Of a stretch of DNA of 7,468 bases, positions 1 to 5,736 are shown one piece after another. The DNA lies in the NCBI GenBank assembly GCA_918219625.1, contig CAKJXT010000053.1, positions 1 through 7,468 of the forward strand, written 5' to 3'. The notes under the pieces were generated by a model. It worked only from the letters and a program-made list of their open reading frames with translations. It was not told where the DNA came from and searched no databases. Source of the DNA: Bacilli bacterium. GTDB taxonomy: Bacteria > Bacillota_I > Bacilli_A > RF39 > UBA660. A program made the translations under genes and the position numbers. Position 1 is the first letter of the stretch. Every line of letters starts with the position of its first letter.

Positions 1-1265
1 TGATCCTTAGTATCTTCATACTCACCATATACCTTTAAATAACCATCAAAAGTAATAATTTGACCATTTACTTTAAATTGATAATTATTATTATCAAGTA
101 TAACTGTAGTATTCAATGTCTTAGCAGGAGCCATTAAACTAGCTAAAGCCCTACTATAAATTAATTTATATAACTTATACTCATCATTACTTAAAAACTT
201 TTTAACAGAAAGAGGAGTTCTATAAATACTAGTAGGTCTAATTGCCTCATGCGCATCTTGAACATTCTCAGTCTTCTTACTTTGTTTAACAAAACCAACA
301 TAATCATGACCATACTCATCTTCAATATATTTATAAGTAGCCTTAATAAACTCATCAGAAAATCTAATAGAATCAGTACGCATATAACTTATAAGACCGA
401 CTGTTTCATCTTCTAAAGCAATACCTTCATATAACTTTTGAGCAACACTCATAGTCTTTTTAGCGTTGAAGCCTAACTTAGTAGAAGCCTCTTGTTGTAA
501 AGTACTTGTAATAAAAGGAAACTTACTATTCTTAGCCTTATCCTTCATATCAACAGACTCAACAACAAACTCATTAGATAAAGAACCTAACACTTTATCA
601 GCTTCTGCTTTATTATTAATCTTAAACTCTTTATGATTAAAAGTATCTAAATCTGCAGAAAAATTATTAAAATTAGCCTTAATACTCCAGTACTCTTCAG
701 GAACAAAAGCTTCAATTTCTCTTTCTTTTTCAACAATTAATTTTAAAGCAACGCTTTGTACACGACCAGCACTACTACCACTAGTTTTAGAACGAATTAA
801 ATTACTCAATCTAAAACCAATAATTCTATCAAGAATTCTACGAGTTTCTTGGCTATTAACTAAATCTTGATCAATTTTTCTAGGATGCTTAAATGCCTCA
901 AGTATTGCAGGTTTAGTAATTTCATTAAAAACAACACGGTCATAATTCTTATCATTTAAACCTAATGCATCATATAAATGCCAACTAATAGCCTCTCCTT
1001 CACGATCAGGGTCGGTAGCAAGAAATACATGATCAGATGCTTTAACTTCTTTCTTTAAAGAATCAATATCCTTTTTCTTACCCTTTATCGCAATATAATC
1101 AGGCTTAAAATTATTTTCAATATCAACACCAAGTCCATATTTACCCTTAGTAGATAAATCTCTAATATGACCCTTACTTGATAATACTTTATAATCTTTA
1201 CCTAAATACTTTTCAATAGTCTTAGACTTACTAGGTGATTCAACTATAACTAAATTCTTTGTCAT
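1..1265 (-). CDS. topA: DNA topoisomerase I (type IA), 3' end cut by the left window edge
   Basis: This enzyme relaxes negatively supercoiled DNA in the cytoplasm by transient single-strand cleavage through a tyrosine phosphodiester. About 421 residues are visible of the roughly 690 usual in Bacilli, so the C-terminal part, including any zinc fingers, lies beyond the left edge. The N-terminal TOPRIM domain shows VESPSKSKT with Glu9 and Lys13, and DPDREGE at residues 85-91 with the metal-binding acidic triad. The catalytic tyrosine is Tyr294 in GLISYMRTDS. FITSTLQQEA and AHEAIRPT, both typical of the central domains, are also readable. The ATG at 1265-1263 is preceded by AGGAGG (1276-1271) with a 5-base spacer, which fixes the start. 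The gene has its own promoter (1317-1289) downstream of a terminator, so it is a separate transcription unit from the flavin cassette. No frameshift or missing motif was seen. Confidence 0.97.
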   Translation of the reverse strand, partial: MTKNLVIVESPSKSKTIEKYLGKDYKVLSSKGHIRDLSTKGKYGLGVDIENNFKPDYIAIKGKKKDIDSLKKEVKASDHVFLATDPDREGEAISWHLYDALGLNDKNYDRVVFNEITKPAILEAFKHPRKIDQDLVNSQETRRILDRIIGFRLSNLIRSKTSGSSAGRVQSVALKLIVEKEREIEAFVPEEYWSIKANFNNFSADLDTFNHKEFKINNKAEADKVLGSLSNEFVVESVDMKDKAKNSKFPFITSTLQQEASTKLGFNAKKTMSVAQKLYEGIALEDETVGLISYMRTDSIRFSDEFIKATYKYIEDEYGHDYVGFVKQSKKTENVQDAHEAIRPTSIYRTPLSVKKFLSNDEYKLYKLIYSRALASLMAPAKTLNTTVILDNNNYQFKVNGQIITFDGYLKVYGEYEDTKD

Positions 1266-1288
1266 AAATGCCTCCTGTGTCTCTTAAA

Positions 1289-1317
1289 TTTATACACTAT
1301 AATTTTATAAATGTCAA
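1289..1317 (-). promoter_or_regulatory. Sigma-A-type promoter of topA
   Basis: Reading the minus strand, TTGACA (1317-1312, a perfect -35) is followed by a 17-base spacer and TATAAA (1294-1289, 5 of 6 for the -10). Transcription would start near 1282, giving a leader of about 17 bases that holds the AGGAGG site. The promoter sits just downstream of the terminator that ends the lipoprotein transcript, so topA is probably transcribed independently. This is the best promoter match in the window; the start site itself is inferred. Confidence 0.8.
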
Positions 1318-1330
1318 TATTAAATATTCT

Positions 1331-1367
1331 AACAAAAAATAAAAATAGATTCGTAAGAACCTATTTT
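1331..1367 (-). terminator. Intrinsic terminator of the flavin cassette
   Basis: On the minus strand, AAAATAGGTTC (1367-1357) pairs with GAATCTATTTT (1352-1342) over 11 base pairs with one G-U and a 4-base loop, followed at once by a T-rich tract down to 1331. The stem starts inside the last two sense codons and includes the TAG stop of the lipoprotein gene. The hairpin has no U tract on the opposite strand, so it acts in the minus direction. It separates the lipoprotein gene from topA. Confidence 0.85.
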
Positions 1368-1846
1368 GCTTTGCTTAAAGCACTGTTAATTGCGTTAATA
1401 TAACTATCAGAAGAAATTGTTACTCCACTAATAGTATCAACATCTAACTTAGTTTTAGCGTCATCTGACCATTTAACCCATGATGTCCCTTGCTCAGCAA
1501 TTACCTTATCTTCAATCTTCTTAGCTTGTTCATACCACTCTGCTCCACCTGGAATATTACCCATATTAGCAGAAGTTTCCTTCATACCATAAGCATCTCC
1601 TAAAGTCTTCTTAGTAGTATTAACTCCATCCTTGTTATAAGTTGAATCCAAATAAACAGACTTAATCATACCATTACTATCAACATAAACAACTGCTGTA
1701 GTAACATATTGAGCACCATATGACTCATATTGATATGAACCAAAATAAGTTCCTTCTTTATAAGAACCTTTCTCTTCTACTTTTTCACAACCTGTAATAA
1801 CAAATAATCCTGCCATTACTAAACATAATGTTAAAAACTTCTTCAT
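1361..1846 (-). CDS. FMN-binding domain lipoprotein (PplA-like, probable flavinylation target)
   Basis: Predicted secreted lipoprotein of 161 residues with one FMN-binding domain, probably carrying covalently bound FMN and shuttling electrons outside the membrane. The N-terminus is a short lipoprotein signal (MKKF, hydrophobic core, lipobox I17-T-G-C20), so the mature protein would be lipid-anchored at Cys20. The stretch from about residue 30 to 130 (EGTYFG, a VDSNGMIKSVYLD strand, TKKTLGDAYGMK) looks like the FMN_bind fold. Near the C-terminus is D137-T-I-S-G-V-T143-I-S-S, matching the ApbE target motif, with Thr143 the expected FMN attachment site; the usual Ala before the Thr is Val here. 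AGGAGG (1856-1851) lies 4 bases before the ATG. Known PplA of Listeria has two such domains, so this is a shorter form. It is the last gene of the cassette and is followed by a terminator. Function is inferred from motif and neighbours. Confidence 0.88.
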   Translation of the reverse strand: MKKFLTLCLVMAGLFVITGCEKVEEKGSYKEGTYFGSYQYESYGAQYVTTAVVYVDSNGMIKSVYLDSTYNKDGVNTTKKTLGDAYGMKETSANMGNIPGGAEWYEQAKKIEDKVIAEQGTSWVKWSDDAKTKLDVDTISGVTISSDSYINAINSALSKAK

Positions 1847-1870
1847 ATAATCCTCCTACTCTATATAAAT

Positions 1871-1899
1871 ATTATATAAAAAATAAATCTAAAAATCAA
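1871..1899 (-). promoter_or_regulatory. Possible internal promoter for the FMN-binding lipoprotein gene
   Basis: TTGATT (1899-1894), a 17-base spacer and a perfect TATAAT (1876-1871) overlap the end of the upstream membrane protein gene. Transcription would start near 1864, about 17 bases before the ATG at 1846. The 42-base gap here, against overlapping genes elsewhere in the cassette, fits a separate start. The DNA is very AT-rich, so chance matches are common. Confidence 0.45.
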
Positions 1900-2386
1900 T
1901 CTTATCTTCCAGTTCACTTAACAACTTCTTACTAACATATCCAACAAACAAACCTGTAGGAATAGAAAATAATAATAACCATGGTAAATAATAAATCATA
2001 TTATTATTCTTTAAAAATAAAATCGCAATTAATATTTGACCTATACTATGAAATATAGATCCAATAACACTAACACCAATCATAGAAAGTTTTGTCTTTT
2101 TAAACAAAATCATAAAACAACAACTAAATAAAGCTCCAGATAAACTAAAGAAAAAATTAATACTAAATAATCCTGTTCTCATTAAACCAACAACAATAAC
2201 TCTTAAAATAGAAACAAAAAACACATCTTTCATATCATACTTATATAAAACAATTAAAACAATTATATTAGCTAAACCTAACTTTAAACCAGGAATATAA
2301 CCATTGAATATTGGAATGAAACTTTCTAATATACTAAGAACAATAGAAAAAGAAAGTAACATAACAAGTCTCATATATTTTTTCAT
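1889..2386 (-). CDS. Gx transporter family integral membrane protein (EetB-like; PF07456 type)
   Basis: A 165-residue, very hydrophobic protein with about five or six predicted membrane segments. It carries signatures of the family labelled 'heptaprenyl diphosphate synthase component I': PGLKLGLAN at residues 32-40, LR at 61-62, SLSG at 81-84, and GVSVIGSIFHSIGQ at 104-117 (the family's G-x-x-x-H-N-x-G-Q region, with Ser for Asn). That family name is misleading: these proteins resemble S components of ECF-type transporters. In Gram-positive EET loci a Gx-family protein sits beside a NusG_II protein, as here. A role in moving a flavin or quinone-linked electron carrier across the membrane is inference. 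The ATG overlaps the preceding TAA by one base (TAATG), and GGTGGTGA (2398-2391) is the RBS, so translation is probably coupled to the NusG_II gene. The stop is TAG. Confidence 0.85.
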   Translation of the reverse strand: MKKYMRLVMLLSFSIVLSILESFIPIFNGYIPGLKLGLANIIVLIVLYKYDMKDVFFVSILRVIVVGLMRTGLFSINFFFSLSGALFSCCFMILFKKTKLSMIGVSVIGSIFHSIGQILIAILFLKNNNMIYYLPWLLLFSIPTGLFVGYVSKKLLSELEDKIDF

Positions 2387-2739
2387 TACTTCACCACCGC
2401 ATCCAACTCGTCACCAGAAATATTAATAACAATCTTATTAGGAAGACAAACAATACTCTCATAAGTATTACTTATATAACCTTGTTTAGAACATAAATGC
2501 AAAGGACTATTCTCTTCATCTACTTTAATCTTACCATTATTAACAACAATAACAACGTCCCCATTATCACCATTAACAACATATCTATTATCAATAGATA
2601 AATCAATAGTTTTTATTAATTCACCATCATGATATACTAAAGCACTTCCACCACTTTTTCCAACTAATCTAAATACAACGACACCTATAATAGAAATAAC
2701 AAGTAAAACTAAAACTAACTTAATATCACTCTTGTTCAT
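2386..2739 (-). CDS. NusG domain II-containing membrane-anchored protein (EetA-like)
   Basis: A 117-residue protein with one N-terminal membrane segment (about residues 7-25) and an extracytoplasmic beta-rich domain. The pattern GDVVIVVNNGKIKV followed by SPLHLCSKQG (residues 78-87) and IVCLPNKIVI (96-105) matches the NusG_II family, which is found alone in EET and related flavin-redox loci and is unrelated in role to transcription factor NusG. The family normally has CPxxxC; here the first Cys is Ser78, leaving Cys83 and Cys98. The reading frame is open further upstream, but the ATG at 2739 is preferred: it gives the expected MNKSDIK plus membrane helix, has GAGGG upstream, and avoids a 53-base overlap with apbE. 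Even so it overlaps the apbE 3' end by 14 bases, and its TAA overlaps the next ATG. An electron-relay or scaffold role is inferred from family and context. Confidence 0.85.
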   Translation of the reverse strand: MNKSDIKLVLVLLVISIIGVVVFRLVGKSGGSALVYHDGELIKTIDLSIDNRYVVNGDNGDVVIVVNNGKIKVDEENSPLHLCSKQGYISNTYESIVCLPNKIVINISGDELDAVVK

Positions 2740-3715
2740 AAGAACTAAAACCCTCACTTTTAACAATACTATTATCATTTAAAATCCACATAGCTTCTGC
2801 GTCATATTCCTTTAAAAACTCTTTGCCACTATCAACATCCATTAAAAACAAAGTAGTAGAAAGTAAATCAGATAATCCACTATCATGAGAAACTACAGTA
2901 ACACTCTTCATATAATTAGTTGGAAATAATGTTTTAGGACTTATTATATGGTGGTATAAAACACCTTCATATTCATAATTTCTTTCATATCCACCACTAG
3001 TAACAACACTTAAATTACTAGAATTTAATATATAACTAATACCATTCTTGTCAGGACTTTGAATACCAATTTTATAATAAGGTTTATTATAACTAGAACC
3101 AGCTAAAACATTCCCACCAGCATTAATTAAATAATACTTAATACCAACGGATTCTAAATAATCTCCAACTCTTTGTGTAGTATAACCTTTACTAACACCA
3201 CCCAAATCAATATTAGGATGATTATTTTTAATTTTATTATCACCTAACAAAACAATATCATTTTTCTTATTAGCTTTCTTTAATTCATCAATACTAGGAA
3301 TACCTTCACCAACATCCCTATACTTCTTCCATACATCAATAACTCCACCCATATTGATATCAAATAAATCAGTTTTTTTACCAAAATCATAAGAATATTT
3401 AATTAAATCATAAAGTCTACTATCTAATACTATATCTTTAGAACTAGAATCATTATTATTAATAAAATAAACATTATTAATATTATAACTATTATATCTA
3501 TCAGTAAGTTCATGATACTCTCTATAAATATTATCAATCTCATTCATAATATCATTAGCTTTATTCTTATCAGAACAATAAAACTTAACATTAATATATG
3601 TATCCATATAAAATAAATCTTTACTATATAAATCCATCTTTTTATTAAAAATAAAATATATAATAAAAAATAAAAAAATTAATAATACACCAATAATTCC
3701 TAATACCTTTTTCAT
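2726..3715 (-). CDS. apbE: FAD:protein FMN transferase, membrane-anchored
   Basis: This Mg-dependent enzyme transfers FMN from FAD to a threonine of partner proteins outside the cytoplasmic membrane. The 329-residue length is normal. Residues 4-23 form a hydrophobic anchor with no lipobox cysteine, so it should stay membrane-bound by an uncleaved helix; Listeria FmnB is a lipoprotein. Family motifs in order are MDTY (37-40), DINMGGVIDVW (119-129), IDLGGVSKGY (169-178), INAGGNVLAG (197-206), TSGGYER (239-245), YHHIISPKT (254-262) and SDLLSTTLF (282-290). The segment HIISPKTLFP departs from the usual HIIDPKTGYP at the Asp and Gly. The ATG at 3715 has GGTGAT at about 3725-3720. It is the first gene of the cassette, is preceded by a terminator and a likely promoter, and overlaps the NusG_II gene. 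The obvious substrate is the FMN-binding lipoprotein at 1846-1361. It ends with TGA. Confidence 0.95.
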   Translation of the reverse strand: MKKVLGIIGVLLIFLFFIIYFIFNKKMDLYSKDLFYMDTYINVKFYCSDKNKANDIMNEIDNIYREYHELTDRYNSYNINNVYFINNNDSSSKDIVLDSRLYDLIKYSYDFGKKTDLFDINMGGVIDVWKKYRDVGEGIPSIDELKKANKKNDIVLLGDNKIKNNHPNIDLGGVSKGYTTQRVGDYLESVGIKYYLINAGGNVLAGSSYNKPYYKIGIQSPDKNGISYILNSSNLSVVTSGGYERNYEYEGVLYHHIISPKTLFPTNYMKSVTVVSHDSGLSDLLSTTLFLMDVDSGKEFLKEYDAEAMWILNDNSIVKSEGFSSYEQE

Positions 3716-3731
3716 AGAATCACCATATACA

Positions 3732-3760
3732 ATTATAAAGAAAAAAACATATTTAGTAAA
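3732..3760 (-). promoter_or_regulatory. Probable promoter of the apbE flavin cassette
   Basis: TTTACT (3760-3755), a 17-base spacer and a perfect TATAAT (3737-3732) stand just before apbE. The -35 lies inside the stem of the terminator ending the upstream gene, so stop and restart signals share bases. The predicted start near 3725 leaves a leader of about 10 bases, beginning at the GGTGAT ribosome site. The -35 is weak (4 of 6). Confidence 0.5.
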
Positions 3761-3766
3761 TATGTT
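3738..3766 (-). terminator. Intrinsic terminator between the unknown gene and apbE
   Basis: On the minus strand AACATATTTA (3766-3757), one central base and TAAATATGTT (3755-3746) form a perfect 10-base inverted repeat, practically a 9-bp stem with a 3-base loop. It runs straight into seven T residues, then C and more T. It lies 20 bases after the TAA of the upstream gene and sets the 5' boundary of the flavin cassette. Confidence 0.85.
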
Positions 3767-3786
3767 CTAACTCAAAAAACTCTTTA

Positions 3787-4350
3787 TTATTTTGGTAAAA
3801 TACCAAATTTTTTTGAAAAACCATTTTTTTGCTTTTCTAATTCATAATGTTTTTTTAAAACATCACCAGTAAAAAATTGCGCTCTATTGCACCATCCACC
3901 TTCAAAAGACTCATCAACAAACAAATCACATTCTTTACTCTCTTCATTATATTTATAACTATAAAATCTAACATCATCATAATTAAAATCATCTTGTTCA
4001 ACCTGTCCATAAAAACCAAGGCTAACTCTTTTATGACTTTCTGATGACATTTGAAAAGCCATTTTTTTAAGAAATTCTAACACTTTATGATCAGTTGGAA
4101 CAAATGAATAAGGATAATAAATTATTAAATCATAAGGGATATCACTATTTGATAATTTTCCAAAAATAAATTCACTATCATAATAACCAGTATCAATTAT
4201 ATCAACATGATAATCATTATTTTTATATTCCCAACTTTCACATGGGCCAATAAATAAAATTTTCAAATCATGTTTCATTGAATAACTATTTAAAAAATTT
4301 AATCCATCATAATAATGAGCTGTTCTCTCATCCCAATCTTTCACTGCCAT
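3787..4350 (-). CDS. Conserved-looking protein of unknown function, possible Rossmann-like fold
   Basis: I do not recognise this 187-residue protein. It has no signal peptide or membrane segment and should be cytoplasmic. Residues 29-37 (LKILFIGPC) form a hydrophobic strand ending in G-P-C, followed by VDIIDTG (49-55) and YDLIIYYPYSFVPTDHKVLEFLKKM (73-97). This strand-acid-strand order is reminiscent of a class I methyltransferase or other Rossmann fold, but the usual glycine-rich loop is absent, so the resemblance is weak. The C-terminal half is rich in aromatic and acidic residues, with GGWCNRAQFF at 151-160. The ATG at 4350 is chosen because GAGGTG (4362-4357) stands 6 bases before it; a longer reading from a TTG at 4428 would overlap ylmC and has no RBS. 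It is bounded by its own likely promoter and a terminator, so it is probably a single-gene unit. Confidence 0.8.
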   Translation of the reverse strand: MAVKDWDERTAHYYDGLNFLNSYSMKHDLKILFIGPCESWEYKNNDYHVDIIDTGYYDSEFIFGKLSNSDIPYDLIIYYPYSFVPTDHKVLEFLKKMAFQMSSESHKRVSLGFYGQVEQDDFNYDDVRFYSYKYNEESKECDLFVDESFEGGWCNRAQFFTGDVLKKHYELEKQKNGFSKKFGILPK

Positions 4351-4368
4351 CCAAAACACCTCAAGGTC

Positions 4369-4397
4369 ATTATAGAATAAAATACAATTATTTACAA
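4369..4397 (-). promoter_or_regulatory. Probable promoter of the unknown gene at 4350
   Basis: TTGTAA (4397-4392), a 17-base spacer and a perfect TATAAT (4374-4369) lie in the 64-base gap after ylmC. The start would fall near 4362, at the first base of the GAGGTG ribosome site, so the leader would be about 12 bases. The match is good but the region is AT-rich. Confidence 0.5.
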
Positions 4398-4414
4398 TAT
4401 TTTCAAACACAAAA

Positions 4415-4645
4415 CTATAATTTATCAATTGTTACAAGTATTACATCCTCACCTATTTTTTTAACTTGTGACCAACCTATTTCTAATTCACCATGACCAG
4501 AAAATTTAGAAAAGAATCCCCCACCATCAACAACTAAACTAGTCATATTTCCCTCATTAGAAATATTAACATCAATAATAACTCCAATCTTTTTTCCATC
4601 ATTAATATTAATAACATCTTTTCTTTGTAAATCAGAAAGCCTCAT
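4415..4645 (-). CDS. ylmC: YlmC/YmxH-type PRC-barrel protein
   Basis: A 76-residue single PRC-barrel domain, full length for the YlmC/YmxH family. The sequence follows the family pattern closely: MRLSDLQRKDVININDGKKI at residues 1-20, IIDVNI at 23-28, a central FFSKFSGHGELEIGW region and VKKIGEDVILV near the C-terminus. These small proteins are widespread in spore-forming Bacillota and are often coded near sigE/sigG; their biochemical role is not established, and PRC barrels generally mediate binding rather than catalysis. The ATG at 4645 has AGGTGG (4655-4650) 4 bases upstream. It lies 44 bases after the glycosyltransferase gene, across a possible weak terminator, and I found no convincing promoter of its own, so partial read-through from above is likely. 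It ends with TAG. Nearness to sigG supports the assignment. Confidence 0.88.
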   Translation of the reverse strand: MRLSDLQRKDVININDGKKIGVIIDVNISNEGNMTSLVVDGGGFFSKFSGHGELEIGWSQVKKIGEDVILVTIDKL

Positions 4646-4676
4646 AAAACCACCTATAATATGATATTAAAATAAC

Positions 4677-4702
4677 AAAAAAAAAGAACCTATTTAAGAT
4701 CC
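4677..4702 (-). terminator. Possible weak terminator after the glycosyltransferase gene
   Basis: On the minus strand GGATCT (4702-4697) can pair with AGGTTC (4691-4686) over 6 base pairs, two of them G-U, with a 5-base loop. Nine T residues (4685-4677) follow. The stem includes the gene's TAG stop, as in the terminator at 1342-1367. The U tract is strong but the stem is weak, so termination is probably partial. Confidence 0.45.
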
Positions 4703-5691
4703 AAAACATTTTTATAAACCTCAACAAGTTCTTTTCCAACTTTATGAACATCACGAGTTAAAGCAACCTTATAACCCTCTTCAGTTAAATCAGGAAGTTT
4801 TCCTTCTAAAACACCTTTAATTTTATTATAAAAATCCATTAAATCTTTAGCTTTATAAACATTAACTCCATCTTCTAGCCAACCATCAAAAACAGGAATA
4901 TCTCTAATAATAGCTTTTTGGCGACAACTACATGCCTCCATTATAGGAATACCCTCAGTTTCTTCTAAAGTTGGAAATATATATAAATCAGCACCACTCA
5001 TCGCACTCTTAATCATTATAGGTTCAACATATCCAGCAAATATCAAATTTGGAAGTTTAGTAGTAACTGCTTTTCTAATCTTTTTAGGAACTAACTTTAA
5101 ATCAGTATAACCAAACCATATAAACTTATACTCAGGCATCATCTCTGCTAATTTTACAAAATCTAAAATACCTTTTCTTTCTAAATATAACCCAATAGCC
5201 ATAATAACTTTATCGTCATCTTTATAGCCATACTTTTCTCTAAACTCTTTACCTAATTTTTCATCCTTTTGAAAGAATTCTGTATCAAGACCATTACTAA
5301 TAGCGCTGATATTAGTTAAACCATAACCCTCTAATAATTTTTTAGAATATTCTGTTGGAGTAACTATATGATCACCTAATCTGTAGCATTTACAAATCCA
5401 CTTCTTAAAAAGAGGCGCAATAGTATTAGAAAACTTAAATGAATTTCTAAAATCTTCTTCAGTAGAATGAGCGTGATATACAACTTTCTTACCCATTCTA
5501 TGAGCCTTCTTAGCCAAATGATATGATCTTGGTCCATACCAATTAATATGAATAATATCATAATCATCTTTAGGATTTCTAGTATAAGGAACACCATTTT
5601 CTTCAAGAGCTCTCATTTGATGTTTAACAGCCTTACCTAATCCTGATTGATGAATTAGATTTTCAAATTCTGTATATAAAAGTACTTTCAT
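4690..5691 (-). CDS. GT4 glycosyltransferase, glycolipid (LafB/CpoA/diglycosyl-DAG synthase) type
   Basis: A 333-residue family GT4 (GT-B fold) enzyme. The N-terminus MKVLLYTEFENLIHQSGLGK with KHQMRALE, then IHINWYGPRS (47-56), HAHSTEEDFRNSF (73-85) and TPTEYSKKLLEGYG (111-124), closely recalls streptococcal CpoA/LafB and related enzymes. Those add a second sugar to monoglycosyl-diacylglycerol to make the membrane diglycolipid that can also anchor lipoteichoic acid. ISNGLDTEFF (131-140) and the E-x7-E pair Glu244/Glu252 in EETEGIPIMEA are GT4 donor-site signatures. No membrane helix is seen, as expected for a peripheral membrane enzyme. The sugar donor cannot be read from the sequence. The ATG at 5691, with GGTGG (5700-5696), is preferred over an in-frame TTG at 5703. 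The gene follows sigG by 24 bases but has its own vegetative-type promoter inside the sigG end, so a housekeeping rather than spore role is likely. Confidence 0.88.
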   Translation of the reverse strand: MKVLLYTEFENLIHQSGLGKAVKHQMRALEENGVPYTRNPKDDYDIIHINWYGPRSYHLAKKAHRMGKKVVYHAHSTEEDFRNSFKFSNTIAPLFKKWICKCYRLGDHIVTPTEYSKKLLEGYGLTNISAISNGLDTEFFQKDEKLGKEFREKYGYKDDDKVIMAIGLYLERKGILDFVKLAEMMPEYKFIWFGYTDLKLVPKKIRKAVTTKLPNLIFAGYVEPIMIKSAMSGADLYIFPTLEETEGIPIMEACSCRQKAIIRDIPVFDGWLEDGVNVYKAKDLMDFYNKIKGVLEGKLPDLTEEGYKVALTRDVHKVGKELVEVYKNVLDLK

Positions 5692-5707
5692 TAAAACCAC
5701 CAATATA

Positions 5708-5736
5708 ATTATATACTAATCAATCATTTTTTTCAA
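5708..5736 (-). promoter_or_regulatory. Sigma-A-type promoter of the glycosyltransferase gene, nested in sigG
   Basis: TTGAAA (5736-5731), exactly 17 bases, then TATAAT (5713-5708) gives a 10-of-12 consensus match. The -35 lies within the last codons of sigG and the -10 just after its stop. A start near 5701 leaves a leader of about 10 bases that opens at the GGTGG ribosome site. This suggests the glycosyltransferase is expressed during growth independently of sigG. Confidence 0.65.

Noticed and set aside
1889..2386. Heptaprenyl diphosphate synthase component I as the function
   Set aside because: The name comes from the protein family label only; the protein is a multi-pass membrane protein in a flavin cassette, with no prenyl synthase motifs.
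2726..2728. Possible alternative genetic code with TGA as Trp
   Set aside because: Tryptophan is TGG wherever checked, no gene contains an in-frame TGA, and the apbE TGA stop is at the normal end of the family.
2740..2778. Earlier start for the NusG_II gene
   Set aside because: The extra 13 residues are translated from the apbE 3' end and spoil the usual N-terminus; the ATG at 2739 gives the family-like membrane helix.
4278..4496. Open frame of 72 codons on the plus strand
   Set aside because: It lies antisense to the ylmC end and the unknown gene, has no good ribosome site, and its product looks like a low-complexity antisense translation.
4656..4689. Promoter for ylmC with a TATTAT box
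   Set aside because: No acceptable -35 at proper spacing, and the box would place the transcript start at or after the ribosome site.
5376..5606. 76-codon minus-strand frame inside the glycosyltransferase gene
   Set aside because: It is an alternate frame within a gene with clear GT4 motifs; its product is a run of Ile/Leu/Lys typical of a shadow frame.
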